Source: Megachile rotundata
Taxonomy: Eukaryota > Arthropoda > Insecta > Hymenoptera > Megachilidae
Reading direction: 5' to 3'
Length of the DNA stretch: 64,000 nt
Assembly (NCBI RefSeq): GCF_050947335.1
Contig: NW_027473502.1
Location: forward strand, 186,001 to 250,000
Shown: positions 13,101-27,103 of the stretch, piece after piece
Layout of the letters: every line of letters starts with the position of its first letter
Position numbering within the stretch: position 1 is the stretch's first letter
Notes under the pieces: model-generated
Databases searched by the model: none
What the model was told of the DNA's origin: nothing
Seen by the model: only the letters and a program-made list of their open reading frames with translations
Program-made: the position numbers and the translations under genes

Positions 13101-16100
13101 ATAATAAGAGTAATAAGTATAGTAATTGTCGTTCTATCGATCTTATAAGCATAATATGGCTAATAATATGAGTTAGATTGATAATAATAACAGTAATGAG
13201 TATAGCAATTGCCGTCCTATCGATCATATAAGCATAATATGGCTAATAATATGAGTTAGATTGATAATAATAAGGGTAATATGTATAGTAATTATCGTTC
13301 TATCGATCATATAAGCATAATATGGCTAATAATATGAGTTAGATTGATAATAATAAGGGTAATATGTATAGTAATTATCGTTCTATCGATCATATAAGCA
13401 TAATATGGCTAATAATATGAGTTAGATTGATAATAATAACAGTAATGAGTATAGTAATTGTCGTCCTATCGATCATATAAGCATAATAAGGCTAATAATA
13501 TGAGTTAGATTGATAATAATAAGAGTAATATGTATAGTAATTATCGTTCTATCGATCATATAAGCATAATATGGCTAATAATATGAGTTAGATTGATAAT
13601 AGTAAGAATAATGAGTATAGCAATTGTCGTACTATCAATCATATAAGCATAATGTGGCTAATAATATGAGTTAGATTGATAATAATAAGAGTAATGAGTC
13701 TAGTAACTGTCGTTCTATCGATCATATCTGCATAATATGGTTAATAATATTAGTTAGAATGATAACAGTGAGTGTAATAAGTTTAGTGATTGTCGTTCTA
13801 TCGATAATATCAGCATAATATGGCTAATAATATGAGTGAGATTGATAAAAGTGAGTGTAATAAGTGTAGTAAATGTGGTTCTATCGATCATATAAGCATA
13901 ATATAGCTAATAATATGAGTTAGATTGATAATAATAAGAGTAATGAGTATAGTAATTGTCGTTCTATCGATCATATAAGCATAATATGGCTAATAATATG
14001 AGTTAGATTGATAATAATAAGAGTAATAAGTATAGTAATTGTCGTTCTATCGATCATATAAGCATAATATGGCTGATAATATGAGTTAGATTGATAATAA
14101 TAACAGTAATGAGTATAGTAATTATCGTTCTATCGATCATATAAGCATAATATGCCTAATAATATGAGTTAGATTGATAATAATAAGAATAATGAGTCTA
14201 GTAATTGTCGTTCTATCGATCATATCTGCATAATATGGTTAATAATATGAGTTAGATTGATAATAATAAGAGTAATGAGTACAGTAATTGTCGTTCTATC
14301 GATCATATCTGCATAATATGGTTAATAATATGAGTTACATTGATAATAATAAGAGTAATAAGTATAGTAATTGTCGTTCTATCGATCTTATAAGCATAAT
14401 ATGGCTAATAATATGAGTTAGATTGATAATAATAACAGTAATGAGTATTGCAATTGCCGTCCTATCGATCATATAAGCATAATATGGCTAATAATATGAG
14501 TTAGATTGATAATAATAAGGGTAATATGTATAGTAATTATCGTTCTATCGATCATATAAGCATAATATGGCTAATAATATGAGTTAGATTGATAATAATA
14601 ACAGTAATGAGTATAGTAATTGTCGTCCTATCGATCATATAAGCATAATATGGCTAATAATATGAGTTAGATTGATAATAATAAGAGTAATGAGTCTAGT
14701 AACTGTCGTTCTATCGATCATATCTGCATAATATGGTTAATAATATGAGTTAGATTGATAATAATAAGAGTAATGAGTATAGTAATTGTCGTTCTATCGA
14801 TCATATCTGCATAATATGGTTAATAATATTAGTTAGAATGATAACAGTGAGTGTAATAAGTTTAGTGATTGTCGTTCTATCGATAATATCAGCATAATAT
14901 GGCTAATAATATGAGTGAGATTGATAAAAGTGAGTGTAATAAGTGTAGTAAATGTGGTTCTATCGATCATATAAGCATAATATAGCTAATAATATGAGTT
15001 AGATTGATAATAATAAGAGTAATGAGTATAGTAATTGTCGTTCTATCGATCATATAAGCATAATATGGCTAATAATATGAGTTAGATTGATAATAGTGAG
15101 TGTAATAAGTTTAGTAAATGTCGTTCTATCGATCATATAAGCATAATATAGCTAATAATATGAGTTACATTGATAATAATAAGAGTAATAAGTATAGAAA
15201 TTGTCGTTCTATCGATCATATAAGCATAATATGGCTAATAATATGAGTTAGATTGATAAAAGTGAGTGTAATAAGTTTAGTAAATGTCGTTCTATCGATC
15301 ATATAAGCATAATATAGCTAATAATATGAGTTAGATTGATAATAATAAGAGTAATGAGTATAGTAATTGTCCATCTATCGATCATATAAGCATAATATGG
15401 CTAATAATATGAGTTAGATTGATAATAATAAGAGTAATGAGTCTAGTAATTGTCGTTCTATCGATCATATCTGCATAATATGGTTAATAATATGAGTTAG
15501 ATTGATAATAGTAAGAGTAATGAGTATAGTAATTGTCGTTCTATCGATCATATCTGCATAATATGGTTAATAATATGAGTTACATTGATAATAGTGAGTG
15601 TAATAAGTTTAGTAAATGTCGTTCTATCGATCATATAAGCATAATATAGCTAATAATATGAGTTACATTGATAATAATAAGAGTAATAAGTATAGTAAGT
15701 GTCGTTCTATCGATCATATAAGCATAATATGGCTAATAATATGAGTTAGATTGATAATAATAACAGTAATGAGTATAGTAATTGTCGTTCTATCGATCAT
15801 ATAAGCATAATATGGCTAATAATATGAGTTAGATTGATAATAATAAGAGTAATGAGTCTAGTAACTGTCGTTCTATCGATCATATCTGCATAATATGGTT
15901 AATAATATGAGTTAGATTGATAATAATAAGAGTAATGAGTATAGTAATTGTCGTTCTATCGATCATATAAGCATAATATGGCTAATAATATGAGTTAGAT
16001 TGATAATAGTGAGTGTAATAAGTTTAGTAAATGTCGTTCTATCGATCATATAAGCATAATATAGCTAATAATATGAGTTACATTGATAATAATAAGAGTA

Positions 16101-16282
16101 ATAAGTATAGTAATTGTCGTTCTATCGATCATATAAGCATAATATGGCTAATAATATGAGTTAGATTGATAAAAGTGAGTGTAATAAGTTTAGTAAATGT
16201 CGTTCTATCGATCATATAAGCATAATATAGCTAATAATATGAGTTAGATTGATAATAATAAGAGTAATGAGTATAGTAATTG
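13100..16282 (+). repeat. Satellite block with 13- and 15-monomer duplications
   Basis: The AATATCAGC monomer followed by AAGTGTAGTAAATGTGG at about 13802 returns at 14881 (1079 bp, 13 monomers). The AGAATAATGAGTC monomer at 12941 returns at 14186 (1245 bp, 15 monomers), so two overlapping copying events are visible. The rare CCATCTATCG at 15371 matches 23920, showing that the 15-16.3 kb part was copied to 23.5-24.8 kb at an offset of 103 monomers. No gene seen. Confidence 0.84.
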
Positions 16283-19200
16283 TCGTTCTATCGATCATAT
16301 AAGCATAATATGGCTAATAATATGAGTTAGATTGATAATAATAAGAGTAATGAGTCTAGTAACTGTCGTTCTATCGATCATATCTGCATAATATGGTTAA
16401 TAATATGAGTTAGATTGATAATAATAAGAGTAATGAGTATAGTAATTGTCGTTCTATCGATCATATCTGCATAATATGGTTAATAATATGAGTTACATTG
16501 ATAATAGTGAGTGTAATAAGTTTAGTAAATGTCGTTCTATCGATCATATAAGCATAATACAGCTAATAATATTAGTTACATTGATAATAATAAGGGTAAT
16601 GAGTATAGTAATTGTCGTTCTATCGATCATATCTGCATAATATGACTAATAATATGAGTTAGATTGATAATAATAACAGTAATGAGTATAGTAATTGTCG
16701 TCCTATCGATCATATAAGCATAATATGGCTAATAATATGAGTTAGATTGATAATAATAAGAGTAATATGTATAGTAATTATCGTTCTATCGATCATATAA
16801 GCATAATATGCCTAATAATATGAGTTAGATTGATAATAATAACAGTAATGAGTATAGTAATTGTCGTCCTATCGATCATATAAGCATAATATGGCTAATA
16901 ATATGAGTTAGATTGATAATAATAAGAGTAATATGTATAGTAACTGTCGTTCTATCGATCATATAAGCATAATATGGCTAATAATATGAGTTAGATTGAT
17001 AATAGTGAGTGTAATAAGTATAGTAATTGTCGTTCTATCGGTCATATGAGCATAATATGGCTAATAATATGAGTTAGATGGATAATAATAAGAGTATTAA
17101 GTATAGTAATTGTCGTTCTATCGATCATATAAGCATAATATGGCTAATAATATGAGTTAGATTGATAATAGTGTGTGTAATAAGTATAGTAATTGTCGTT
17201 CTATCGATCATATAAGCATAATATGGCTAATAATATGAGTTAGATTGATAATAATAAGAGTAATATGTATAGTAATTATCGTTCTATCGATCATATAAGC
17301 ATAATATGCCTAATAATATGAGTTAGATTGATAATAATAACAGTAATGAGTATAGTAATTGTCGTCCTATCGATCATATAAGCATAATATGGTTAATAAT
17401 ATGAGTTAGATTGATAATAATAAGAGTAATGAGTATAGTAATTGTCGTTCTATCGATCATATCTGCATAATATGGTTAATAATATGAGTTACATTGATAA
17501 TAATAAGAGTAGTGAGTATAGTAATTGTCGTTCTATCGATCATATCTGCATAATATGGTTAATAATATGAGTTACATTGATAATAGTGAGTGTAATAAGT
17601 TTAGTAAATGTCGTTCTATCGATCATATAAGCATAATATAGCTAATAATATGAGTTACATTGATAATAATAAGAGTAATGAGTATAGTAATTGTCGTTCT
17701 ATCGATCATATAAGCATAATATGGCTAATAATATGAGTTACATTGATAATAATAAGAGTAATAAGTATAGTAATTGTCGTTCTATCGATCATATAAGCAT
17801 AATATGGCTAATAATATGAGTTAGATTGATAATAATAACAGTAATGAGTATAGTAATTGTCGTCCTATCGATCATATAAGCATAATATGGCTAATAATAT
17901 GAGTTAGATTGATAATAGTGAGTGTAATAAGTATAGTAATTGTCGTTCTATCGATCATATAAGCAGAATATGGCTAATAATATGAGTTATATTGATAATA
18001 GTAAGAGTAATGAGTATAGTAATTGTCGTACTATCGATCATATAAGCATAATGTGGCTAATAATATGAGTTAGATTGATAATAATAAGAGTAGTGAGTAT
18101 AGTAATTGTCGTTCTATCGATCATATCTGCATAATATGGTTAATAATATGAGTTAGATTGGTAATAGTGAGTGTAATAAGTATAGTAATTGTCGCTCTAT
18201 CGGTCATATGAGCATAATATGGCTAATAATATGAGTTAGATTGATAATAGTGAGTGTAATAAGTATAGTAATTGTCGCTCTATCGATCATATAAGCAGAA
18301 TATGGCTAATAATATGAGTTAGATTGATAATAGTAAGAGTAATGCGAATAGTAATTGTCGTACTATCGATCATATAAGCATAATATGGCTAATAATATGA
18401 GTTAGATTGATAATAATAAGAGTAATGAGTATAGTAGTTGTCGTTCTATCGATCATATCTGCATAATATGGTTAATAATATGAGTTACAGTGATAATAAT
18501 AAGAGTAATAAGTATAGTAATTGTCGTTCTATCGATCTTATAAGCATAATATGGCTAATAATATGAGTTAGATTGATAATAATAACAGTAATGAGTATAG
18601 CAATTGCCGTCCTATCGATCATATAAGCATAATATGGCTAATAATATGAGTTAGATTGATAATAATAAGGGTAATATGTATAGTAATTATCGTTCTATCG
18701 ATCATATAAGCATAATATGGCTAATAATATGAGTTAGATTGATAATAATAAGGGTAATATGTATAGTAATTATCGTTCTATCGATCATATAAGCATAATA
18801 TGGCTAATAATATGAGTTAGATTGATAATAATAACAGTAATGAGTATAGTAATTGTCGTCCTATCGATCATATAAGCATAATAAGGCTAATAATATGAGT
18901 TAGATTGATAATAATAACAGTAATGAGTATAGTAATTGTCGTCCTATCGATCATATAAGCAGAATATGGCTAATAATATGAGTTAGATTGATAATAGTAA
19001 GAGTAATGAGTATAGCAATTGTCGTACTATCGATCATATAAGCATAATGTGGCTAATAATATGAGTTAGATTGATAATAATAAGAGTAATGAGTCTAGTA
19101 ATTGTCGTTCTATCGATCATATCTGCATAATATGGTTAATAATATTAGTTAGAATGATAACAGTGAGTGTAATAAGTTTAGTGATTGTCGTTCTATCGAT

Positions 19201-19602
19201 AATATAAGCATAATATGGCTAATAATATGAGTGAGATTGATAAAAGTGAGTGTAATAAGTGTAGTAAATGTGGTTCTATCGATCATATAAGCATAATATA
19301 GCTAATAATATGAGTTAGATTGATAATAATAAGAGTAATGAGTATAGTAATTGTCGTTCTATCGATGATATCTGCATAATATGGTTAATAATATGAGTTA
19401 CATTGATAATAATAAGAGTAATAAGTATAGTAATTGTCGTTCTATCGATCTTATAAGCATAATATGGCTAATAATATGAGTTAGATTGATAATAATAACA
19501 GTAATGAGTATTGCAATTGCCGTCCTATCGATCATATAAGCATAATATGGCTAATAATATGAGTTAGATTGATAATAATAAGGGTAATATGTATAGTAAT
19601 TA
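16283..19602 (+). repeat. 40-monomer higher-order unit, copy A
   Basis: Positions 16283-19664 match 19603-22984 at an offset of exactly 3320 bp (40 x 83). Every line I compared agreed, including rare markers: GAGTATTAAG near 17090, AATGCGAATAG near 18352, CATAATAAGG near 18888, CGATGATATC near 19365 and GTATTGCAATTGC near 19507. The match begins after a G/A difference at 16282/19602 and ends at a G/C difference at 19665/22985. The unit boundary is ambiguous by 62 bp, as expected for homologous unequal exchange. Confidence 0.92.
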
Positions 19603-22600
19603 TCGTTCTATCGATCATATAAGCATAATATGGCTAATAATATGAGTTAGATTGATAATAATAAGAGTAATGAGTCTAGTAACTGTCGTTCTATCGATCA
19701 TATCTGCATAATATGGTTAATAATATGAGTTAGATTGATAATAATAAGAGTAATGAGTATAGTAATTGTCGTTCTATCGATCATATCTGCATAATATGGT
19801 TAATAATATGAGTTACATTGATAATAGTGAGTGTAATAAGTTTAGTAAATGTCGTTCTATCGATCATATAAGCATAATACAGCTAATAATATTAGTTACA
19901 TTGATAATAATAAGGGTAATGAGTATAGTAATTGTCGTTCTATCGATCATATCTGCATAATATGACTAATAATATGAGTTAGATTGATAATAATAACAGT
20001 AATGAGTATAGTAATTGTCGTCCTATCGATCATATAAGCATAATATGGCTAATAATATGAGTTAGATTGATAATAATAAGAGTAATATGTATAGTAATTA
20101 TCGTTCTATCGATCATATAAGCATAATATGCCTAATAATATGAGTTAGATTGATAATAATAACAGTAATGAGTATAGTAATTGTCGTCCTATCGATCATA
20201 TAAGCATAATATGGCTAATAATATGAGTTAGATTGATAATAATAAGAGTAATATGTATAGTAACTGTCGTTCTATCGATCATATAAGCATAATATGGCTA
20301 ATAATATGAGTTAGATTGATAATAGTGAGTGTAATAAGTATAGTAATTGTCGTTCTATCGGTCATATGAGCATAATATGGCTAATAATATGAGTTAGATG
20401 GATAATAATAAGAGTATTAAGTATAGTAATTGTCGTTCTATCGATCATATAAGCATAATATGGCTAATAATATGAGTTAGATTGATAATAGTGTGTGTAA
20501 TAAGTATAGTAATTGTCGTTCTATCGATCATATAAGCATAATATGGCTAATAATATGAGTTAGATTGATAATAATAAGAGTAATATGTATAGTAATTATC
20601 GTTCTATCGATCATATAAGCATAATATGCCTAATAATATGAGTTAGATTGATAATAATAACAGTAATGAGTATAGTAATTGTCGTCCTATCGATCATATA
20701 AGCATAATATGGTTAATAATATGAGTTAGATTGATAATAATAAGAGTAATGAGTATAGTAATTGTCGTTCTATCGATCATATCTGCATAATATGGTTAAT
20801 AATATGAGTTACATTGATAATAATAAGAGTAGTGAGTATAGTAATTGTCGTTCTATCGATCATATCTGCATAATATGGTTAATAATATGAGTTACATTGA
20901 TAATAGTGAGTGTAATAAGTTTAGTAAATGTCGTTCTATCGATCATATAAGCATAATATAGCTAATAATATGAGTTACATTGATAATAATAAGAGTAATG
21001 AGTATAGTAATTGTCGTTCTATCGATCATATAAGCATAATATGGCTAATAATATGAGTTACATTGATAATAATAAGAGTAATAAGTATAGTAATTGTCGT
21101 TCTATCGATCATATAAGCATAATATGGCTAATAATATGAGTTAGATTGATAATAATAACAGTAATGAGTATAGTAATTGTCGTCCTATCGATCATATAAG
21201 CATAATATGGCTAATAATATGAGTTAGATTGATAATAGTGAGTGTAATAAGTATAGTAATTGTCGTTCTATCGATCATATAAGCAGAATATGGCTAATAA
21301 TATGAGTTATATTGATAATAGTAAGAGTAATGAGTATAGTAATTGTCGTACTATCGATCATATAAGCATAATGTGGCTAATAATATGAGTTAGATTGATA
21401 ATAATAAGAGTAGTGAGTATAGTAATTGTCGTTCTATCGATCATATCTGCATAATATGGTTAATAATATGAGTTAGATTGGTAATAGTGAGTGTAATAAG
21501 TATAGTAATTGTCGCTCTATCGGTCATATGAGCATAATATGGCTAATAATATGAGTTAGATTGATAATAGTGAGTGTAATAAGTATAGTAATTGTCGCTC
21601 TATCGATCATATAAGCAGAATATGGCTAATAATATGAGTTAGATTGATAATAGTAAGAGTAATGCGAATAGTAATTGTCGTACTATCGATCATATAAGCA
21701 TAATATGGCTAATAATATGAGTTAGATTGATAATAATAAGAGTAATGAGTATAGTAGTTGTCGTTCTATCGATCATATCTGCATAATATGGTTAATAATA
21801 TGAGTTACAGTGATAATAATAAGAGTAATAAGTATAGTAATTGTCGTTCTATCGATCTTATAAGCATAATATGGCTAATAATATGAGTTAGATTGATAAT
21901 AATAACAGTAATGAGTATAGCAATTGCCGTCCTATCGATCATATAAGCATAATATGGCTAATAATATGAGTTAGATTGATAATAATAAGGGTAATATGTA
22001 TAGTAATTATCGTTCTATCGATCATATAAGCATAATATGGCTAATAATATGAGTTAGATTGATAATAATAAGGGTAATATGTATAGTAATTATCGTTCTA
22101 TCGATCATATAAGCATAATATGGCTAATAATATGAGTTAGATTGATAATAATAACAGTAATGAGTATAGTAATTGTCGTCCTATCGATCATATAAGCATA
22201 ATAAGGCTAATAATATGAGTTAGATTGATAATAATAACAGTAATGAGTATAGTAATTGTCGTCCTATCGATCATATAAGCAGAATATGGCTAATAATATG
22301 AGTTAGATTGATAATAGTAAGAGTAATGAGTATAGCAATTGTCGTACTATCGATCATATAAGCATAATGTGGCTAATAATATGAGTTAGATTGATAATAA
22401 TAAGAGTAATGAGTCTAGTAATTGTCGTTCTATCGATCATATCTGCATAATATGGTTAATAATATTAGTTAGAATGATAACAGTGAGTGTAATAAGTTTA
22501 GTGATTGTCGTTCTATCGATAATATAAGCATAATATGGCTAATAATATGAGTGAGATTGATAAAAGTGAGTGTAATAAGTGTAGTAAATGTGGTTCTATC

Positions 22601-22984
22601 GATCATATAAGCATAATATAGCTAATAATATGAGTTAGATTGATAATAATAAGAGTAATGAGTATAGTAATTGTCGTTCTATCGATGATATCTGCATAAT
22701 ATGGTTAATAATATGAGTTACATTGATAATAATAAGAGTAATAAGTATAGTAATTGTCGTTCTATCGATCTTATAAGCATAATATGGCTAATAATATGAG
22801 TTAGATTGATAATAATAACAGTAATGAGTATTGCAATTGCCGTCCTATCGATCATATAAGCATAATATGGCTAATAATATGAGTTAGATTGATAATAATA
22901 AGGGTAATATGTATAGTAATTATCGTTCTATCGATCATATAAGCATAATATGGCTAATAATATGAGTTAGATTGATAATAATAA
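19603..22984 (+). repeat. 40-monomer higher-order unit, copy B
   Basis: Second, adjacent copy of the 3320-bp unit plus 62 bp that restart it. No base difference from copy A was found in the lines compared, which makes this the youngest-looking large duplication in the window. Parts of the same unit, less perfectly kept, return at 25.2-27.0 kb and 44.3-46.2 kb. Confidence 0.92.
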
Positions 22985-25900
22985 CAGTAATGAGTATAGT
23001 AATTGTCGTCCTATCGATCATATAAGCATAATAAGGCTAATAATATGAGTTAGATTGATAATAATAAGAGTAATATGTATAGTAATTATCGTTCTATCGA
23101 TCATACAAGCATAATATGGCTAATAATATGAGTTAGATTGATAATAATAACAGTAATGAGTATAGTAATTGTCGTCCTATCGATCATATAAGCAGAATAT
23201 GGCTAATAATATGAGTTAGATTGATAATAGTAAGAATAATGAGTATAGCAATTGTCGTACTATCAATCATATAAGCATAATGTGGCTAATAATATGAGTT
23301 AGATTGATAATAATAAGAGTAATGAGTCTAGTAACTGTCGTTCTATCGATCATATCTGCATAATATGGTTAATAATATTAGTTAGAATGATAACAGTGAG
23401 TGTAATAAGTTTAGTGATTGTCGTTCTATCGATAATATCAGCATAATATGGCTAATAATATGAGTGAGATTGATAAAAGTGAGTGTAATAAGTGTAGTAA
23501 ATGTGGTTCTATCGATCATATAAGCATAATATAGCTAATAATATGAGTTAGATTGATAATAATAAGAGTAATGAGTATAGTAATTGTCGTTCTATCGATC
23601 ATATAAGCATAATATGGCTAATAATATGAGTTAGATTGATAATAGTGAGTGTAATAAGTTTAGTAAATGTCGTTCTATCGATCATATAAGCATAATATAG
23701 CTAATAATATGAGTTACATTGATAATAATAAGAGTAATAAGTATAGTAATTGTCGTTCTATCGATCATATAAGCATAATATGGCTAATAATATGAGTTAG
23801 ATTGATAAAAGTGAGTGTAATAAGTTTAGTAAATGTCGTTCTATCGATCATATAAGCATAATATAGCTAATAATATGAGTTAGATTGATAATAATAAGAG
23901 TAATGAGTATAGTAATTGTCCATCTATCGATCATATAAGCATAATATGGCTAATAATATGAGTTAGATTGATAATAATAAGAGTAATGAGTCTAGTAATT
24001 GTCGTTCTATCGATCATATCTGCATAATATGGTTAATAATATGAGTTAGATTGATAATAGTAAGAGTAATGAGTATAGTAATTGTCGTTCTATCGATCAT
24101 ATCTGCATAATATGGTTAATAATATGAGTTACATTGATAATAGTGAGTGTAATAAGTTTAGTAAATGTCGTTCTATCGATCATATAAGCATAATATAGCT
24201 AATAATATGAGTTACATTGATAATAATAAGAGTAATAAGTATAGTAAGTGTCGTTCTATCGATCATATAAGCATAATATGGCTAATAATATGAGTTAGAT
24301 TGATAATAATAACAGTAATGAGTATAGTAATTGTCGTTCTATCGATCATATAAGCATAATATGGCTAATAATATGAGTTAGATTGATAATAATAAGAGTA
24401 ATGAGTCTAGTAACTGTCGTTCTATCGATCATATCTGCATAATATGGTTAATAATATGAGTTAGATTGATAATAATAAGAGTAATGAGTATAGTAATTGT
24501 CGTTCTATCGATCATATAAGCATAATATGGCTAATAATATGAGTTAGATTGATAATAGTGAGTGTAATAAGTTTAGTAAATGTCGTTCTATCGATCATAT
24601 AAGCATAATATAGCTAATAATATGAGTTACATTGATAATAATAAGAGTAATAAGTATAGTAATTGTCGTTCTATCGATCATATAAGCATAATATGGCTAA
24701 TAATATGAGTTAGATTGATAAAAGTGAGTGTAATAAGTTTAGTAAATGTCGTTCTATCGATCATATAAGCATAATATAGCTAATAATATGAGTTAGATTG
24801 ATAATAATAAGAGTAATGAGTATAGTAATTGTCGTTCTATCGATCATATCTGCATAATATGGTTAATAATATGAGTTAGATTGATAATAGTGAGTGTAAT
24901 AAGTTTAGTAAATGTCGTTCTATCGATCATATAAGCATAATATAGCTAATAATATGAGTTACATTGATAATAATAAGAGTAATAAGTATAGTAATTGTCG
25001 TTCTATCGATCATATAAGCATAATATGGCTAATAATATGAGTTAGATTGATAAAAGTGAGTGTAATAAGTTTAGTAAATGTCGTTCTATCGATCATATAA
25101 GCATAATATAGCTAATAATATGAGTTAGATTGATAATAATAAGAGTAATGAGTATAGTAATTGTCGTTCTATCGATCATATAAGCATAATATGGCTAATA
25201 ATATGAGTTAGATTGATAATAATAAGAGTAATGAGTCTAGTAACTGTCGTTCTATCGATCATATCTGCATAATATGGTTAATAATATGAGTTAGATTGAT
25301 AATAATAAGAGTAATGAGTATAGTAATTGTCGTTCTATCGATCATATCTGCATAATATGGTTAATAATATGAGTTACATTGATAATAGTGAGTGTAATAA
25401 GTTTAGTAAATGTCGTTCTATCGATCATATAAGCATAATACAGCTAATAATATTAGTTACATTGATAATAATAAGGGTAATGAGTATAGTAATTGTCGTT
25501 CTATCGATCATATCTGCATAATATGACTAATAATATGAGTTAGATTGATAATAATAACAGTAATGAGTATAGTAATTGTCGTCCTATCGATCATATAAGC
25601 ATAATATGGCTAATAATATGAGTTAGATTGATAATAATAAGAGTAATATGTATAGTAATTATCGTTCTATCGATCATATAAGCATAATATGCCTAATAAT
25701 ATGAGTTAGATTGATAATAATAACAGTAATGAGTATAGTAATTGTCGTCCTATCGATCATATAAGCATAATATGGCTAATAATATGAGTTAGATTGATAA
25801 TAATAAGAGTAATATGTATAGTAACTGTCGTTCTATCGATCATATAAGCATAATATGGCTAATAATATGAGTTAGATTGATAATAGTGAGTGTAATAAGT

Positions 25901-27003
25901 ATAGTAATTGTCGTTCTATCGGTCATATGAGCATAATATGGCTAATAATATGAGTTAGATGGATAATAATAAGAGTATTAAGTATAGTAATTGTCGTTCT
26001 ATCGATCATATAAGCATAATATGGCTAATAATATGAGTTAGATTGATAATAGTGTGTGTAATAAGTATAGTAATTGTCGTTCTATCGATCATATAAGCAT
26101 AATATGGCTAATAATATGAGTTAGATTGATAATAATAAGAGTAATATGTATAGTAATTATCGTTCTATCGATCATATAAGCATAATATGCCTAATAATAT
26201 GAGTTAGATTGATAATAATAACAGTAATGAGTATAGTAATTGTCGTCCTATCGATCATATAAGCATAATATGGTTAATAATATGAGTTAGATTGATAATA
26301 ATAAGAGTAATGAGTATAGTAATTGTCGTTCTATCGATCATATCTGCATAATATGGTTAATAATATGAGTTACATTGATAATAATAAGAGTAGTGAGTAT
26401 AGTAATTGTCGTTCTATCGATCATATCTGCATAATATGGTTAATAATATGAGTTACATTGATAATAGTGAGTGTAATAAGTTTAGTAAATGTCGTTCTAT
26501 CGATCATATAAGCATAATATAGCTAATAATATGAGTTACATTGATAATAATAAGAGTAATGAGTATAGTAATTGTCGTTCTATCGATCATATAAGCATAA
26601 TATGGCTAATAATATGAGTTACATTGATAATAATAAGAGTAATAAGTATAGTAATTGTCGTTCTATCGATCATATAAGCATAATATGGCTAATAATATGA
26701 GTTAGATTGATAATAATAACAGTAATGAGTATAGTAATTGTCGTCCTATCGATCATATAAGCATAATATGGCTAATAATATGAGTTAGATTGATAATAGT
26801 GAGTGTAATAAGTATAGTAATTGTCGTTCTATCGATCATATAAGCAGAATATGGCTAATAATATGAGTTATATTGATAATAGTAAGAGTAATGAGTATAG
26901 TAATTGTCGTACTATCGATCATATAAGCATAATGTGGCTAATAATATGAGTTAGATTGATAATAATAAGAGTAGTGAGTATAGTAATTGTCGTTCTATCG
27001 ATC
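22985..27003 (+). repeat. Third related block, truncated by the gap
   Basis: The left part (about 23.5-24.8 kb) copies 15.0-16.3 kb at offset 8549; the right part (about 25.2-27.0 kb) copies 16.3-18.1 kb at offset 8881. The 332-bp (4-monomer) difference is a local duplication around 24.84-25.17 kb. The block also matches 42.8-46.1 kb at offset 19102 from about 23.7 kb on. It stops at the N run in the middle of a monomer, right after TCTATCGATC. Confidence 0.87.
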
Positions 27004-27103
27004 NNNNNNNNNNNNNNNNNNNNNNNNNNNNNNNNNNNNNNNNNNNNNNNNNNNNNNNNNNNNNNNNNNNNNNNNNNNNNNNNNNNNNNNNNNNNNNNNN
27101 NNN
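27004..27103. other. Assembly gap, 100 N
   Basis: Exactly 100 N. The left flank ends after CGATC and the right flank starts at TAAGCAT, inside the same monomer motif. With an in-phase join TAAGCAT would start at 27007 or 27090; it starts at 27104, which is 14 bases out of register. The N count is thus a conventional placeholder and not a measured length. All later phase offsets in the window carry this +14. Confidence 0.98.

Noticed and set aside
16446..16640. 64-codon open frame, repeated at 19766, 25327 and 47584
   Set aside because: It is satellite sequence read through 2.3 monomers. The four copies are identical only because the surrounding repeat unit is duplicated. The sister position at 44541 has TAG in place of CAG, with no sign of selection to keep the frame open. 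Not a gene.
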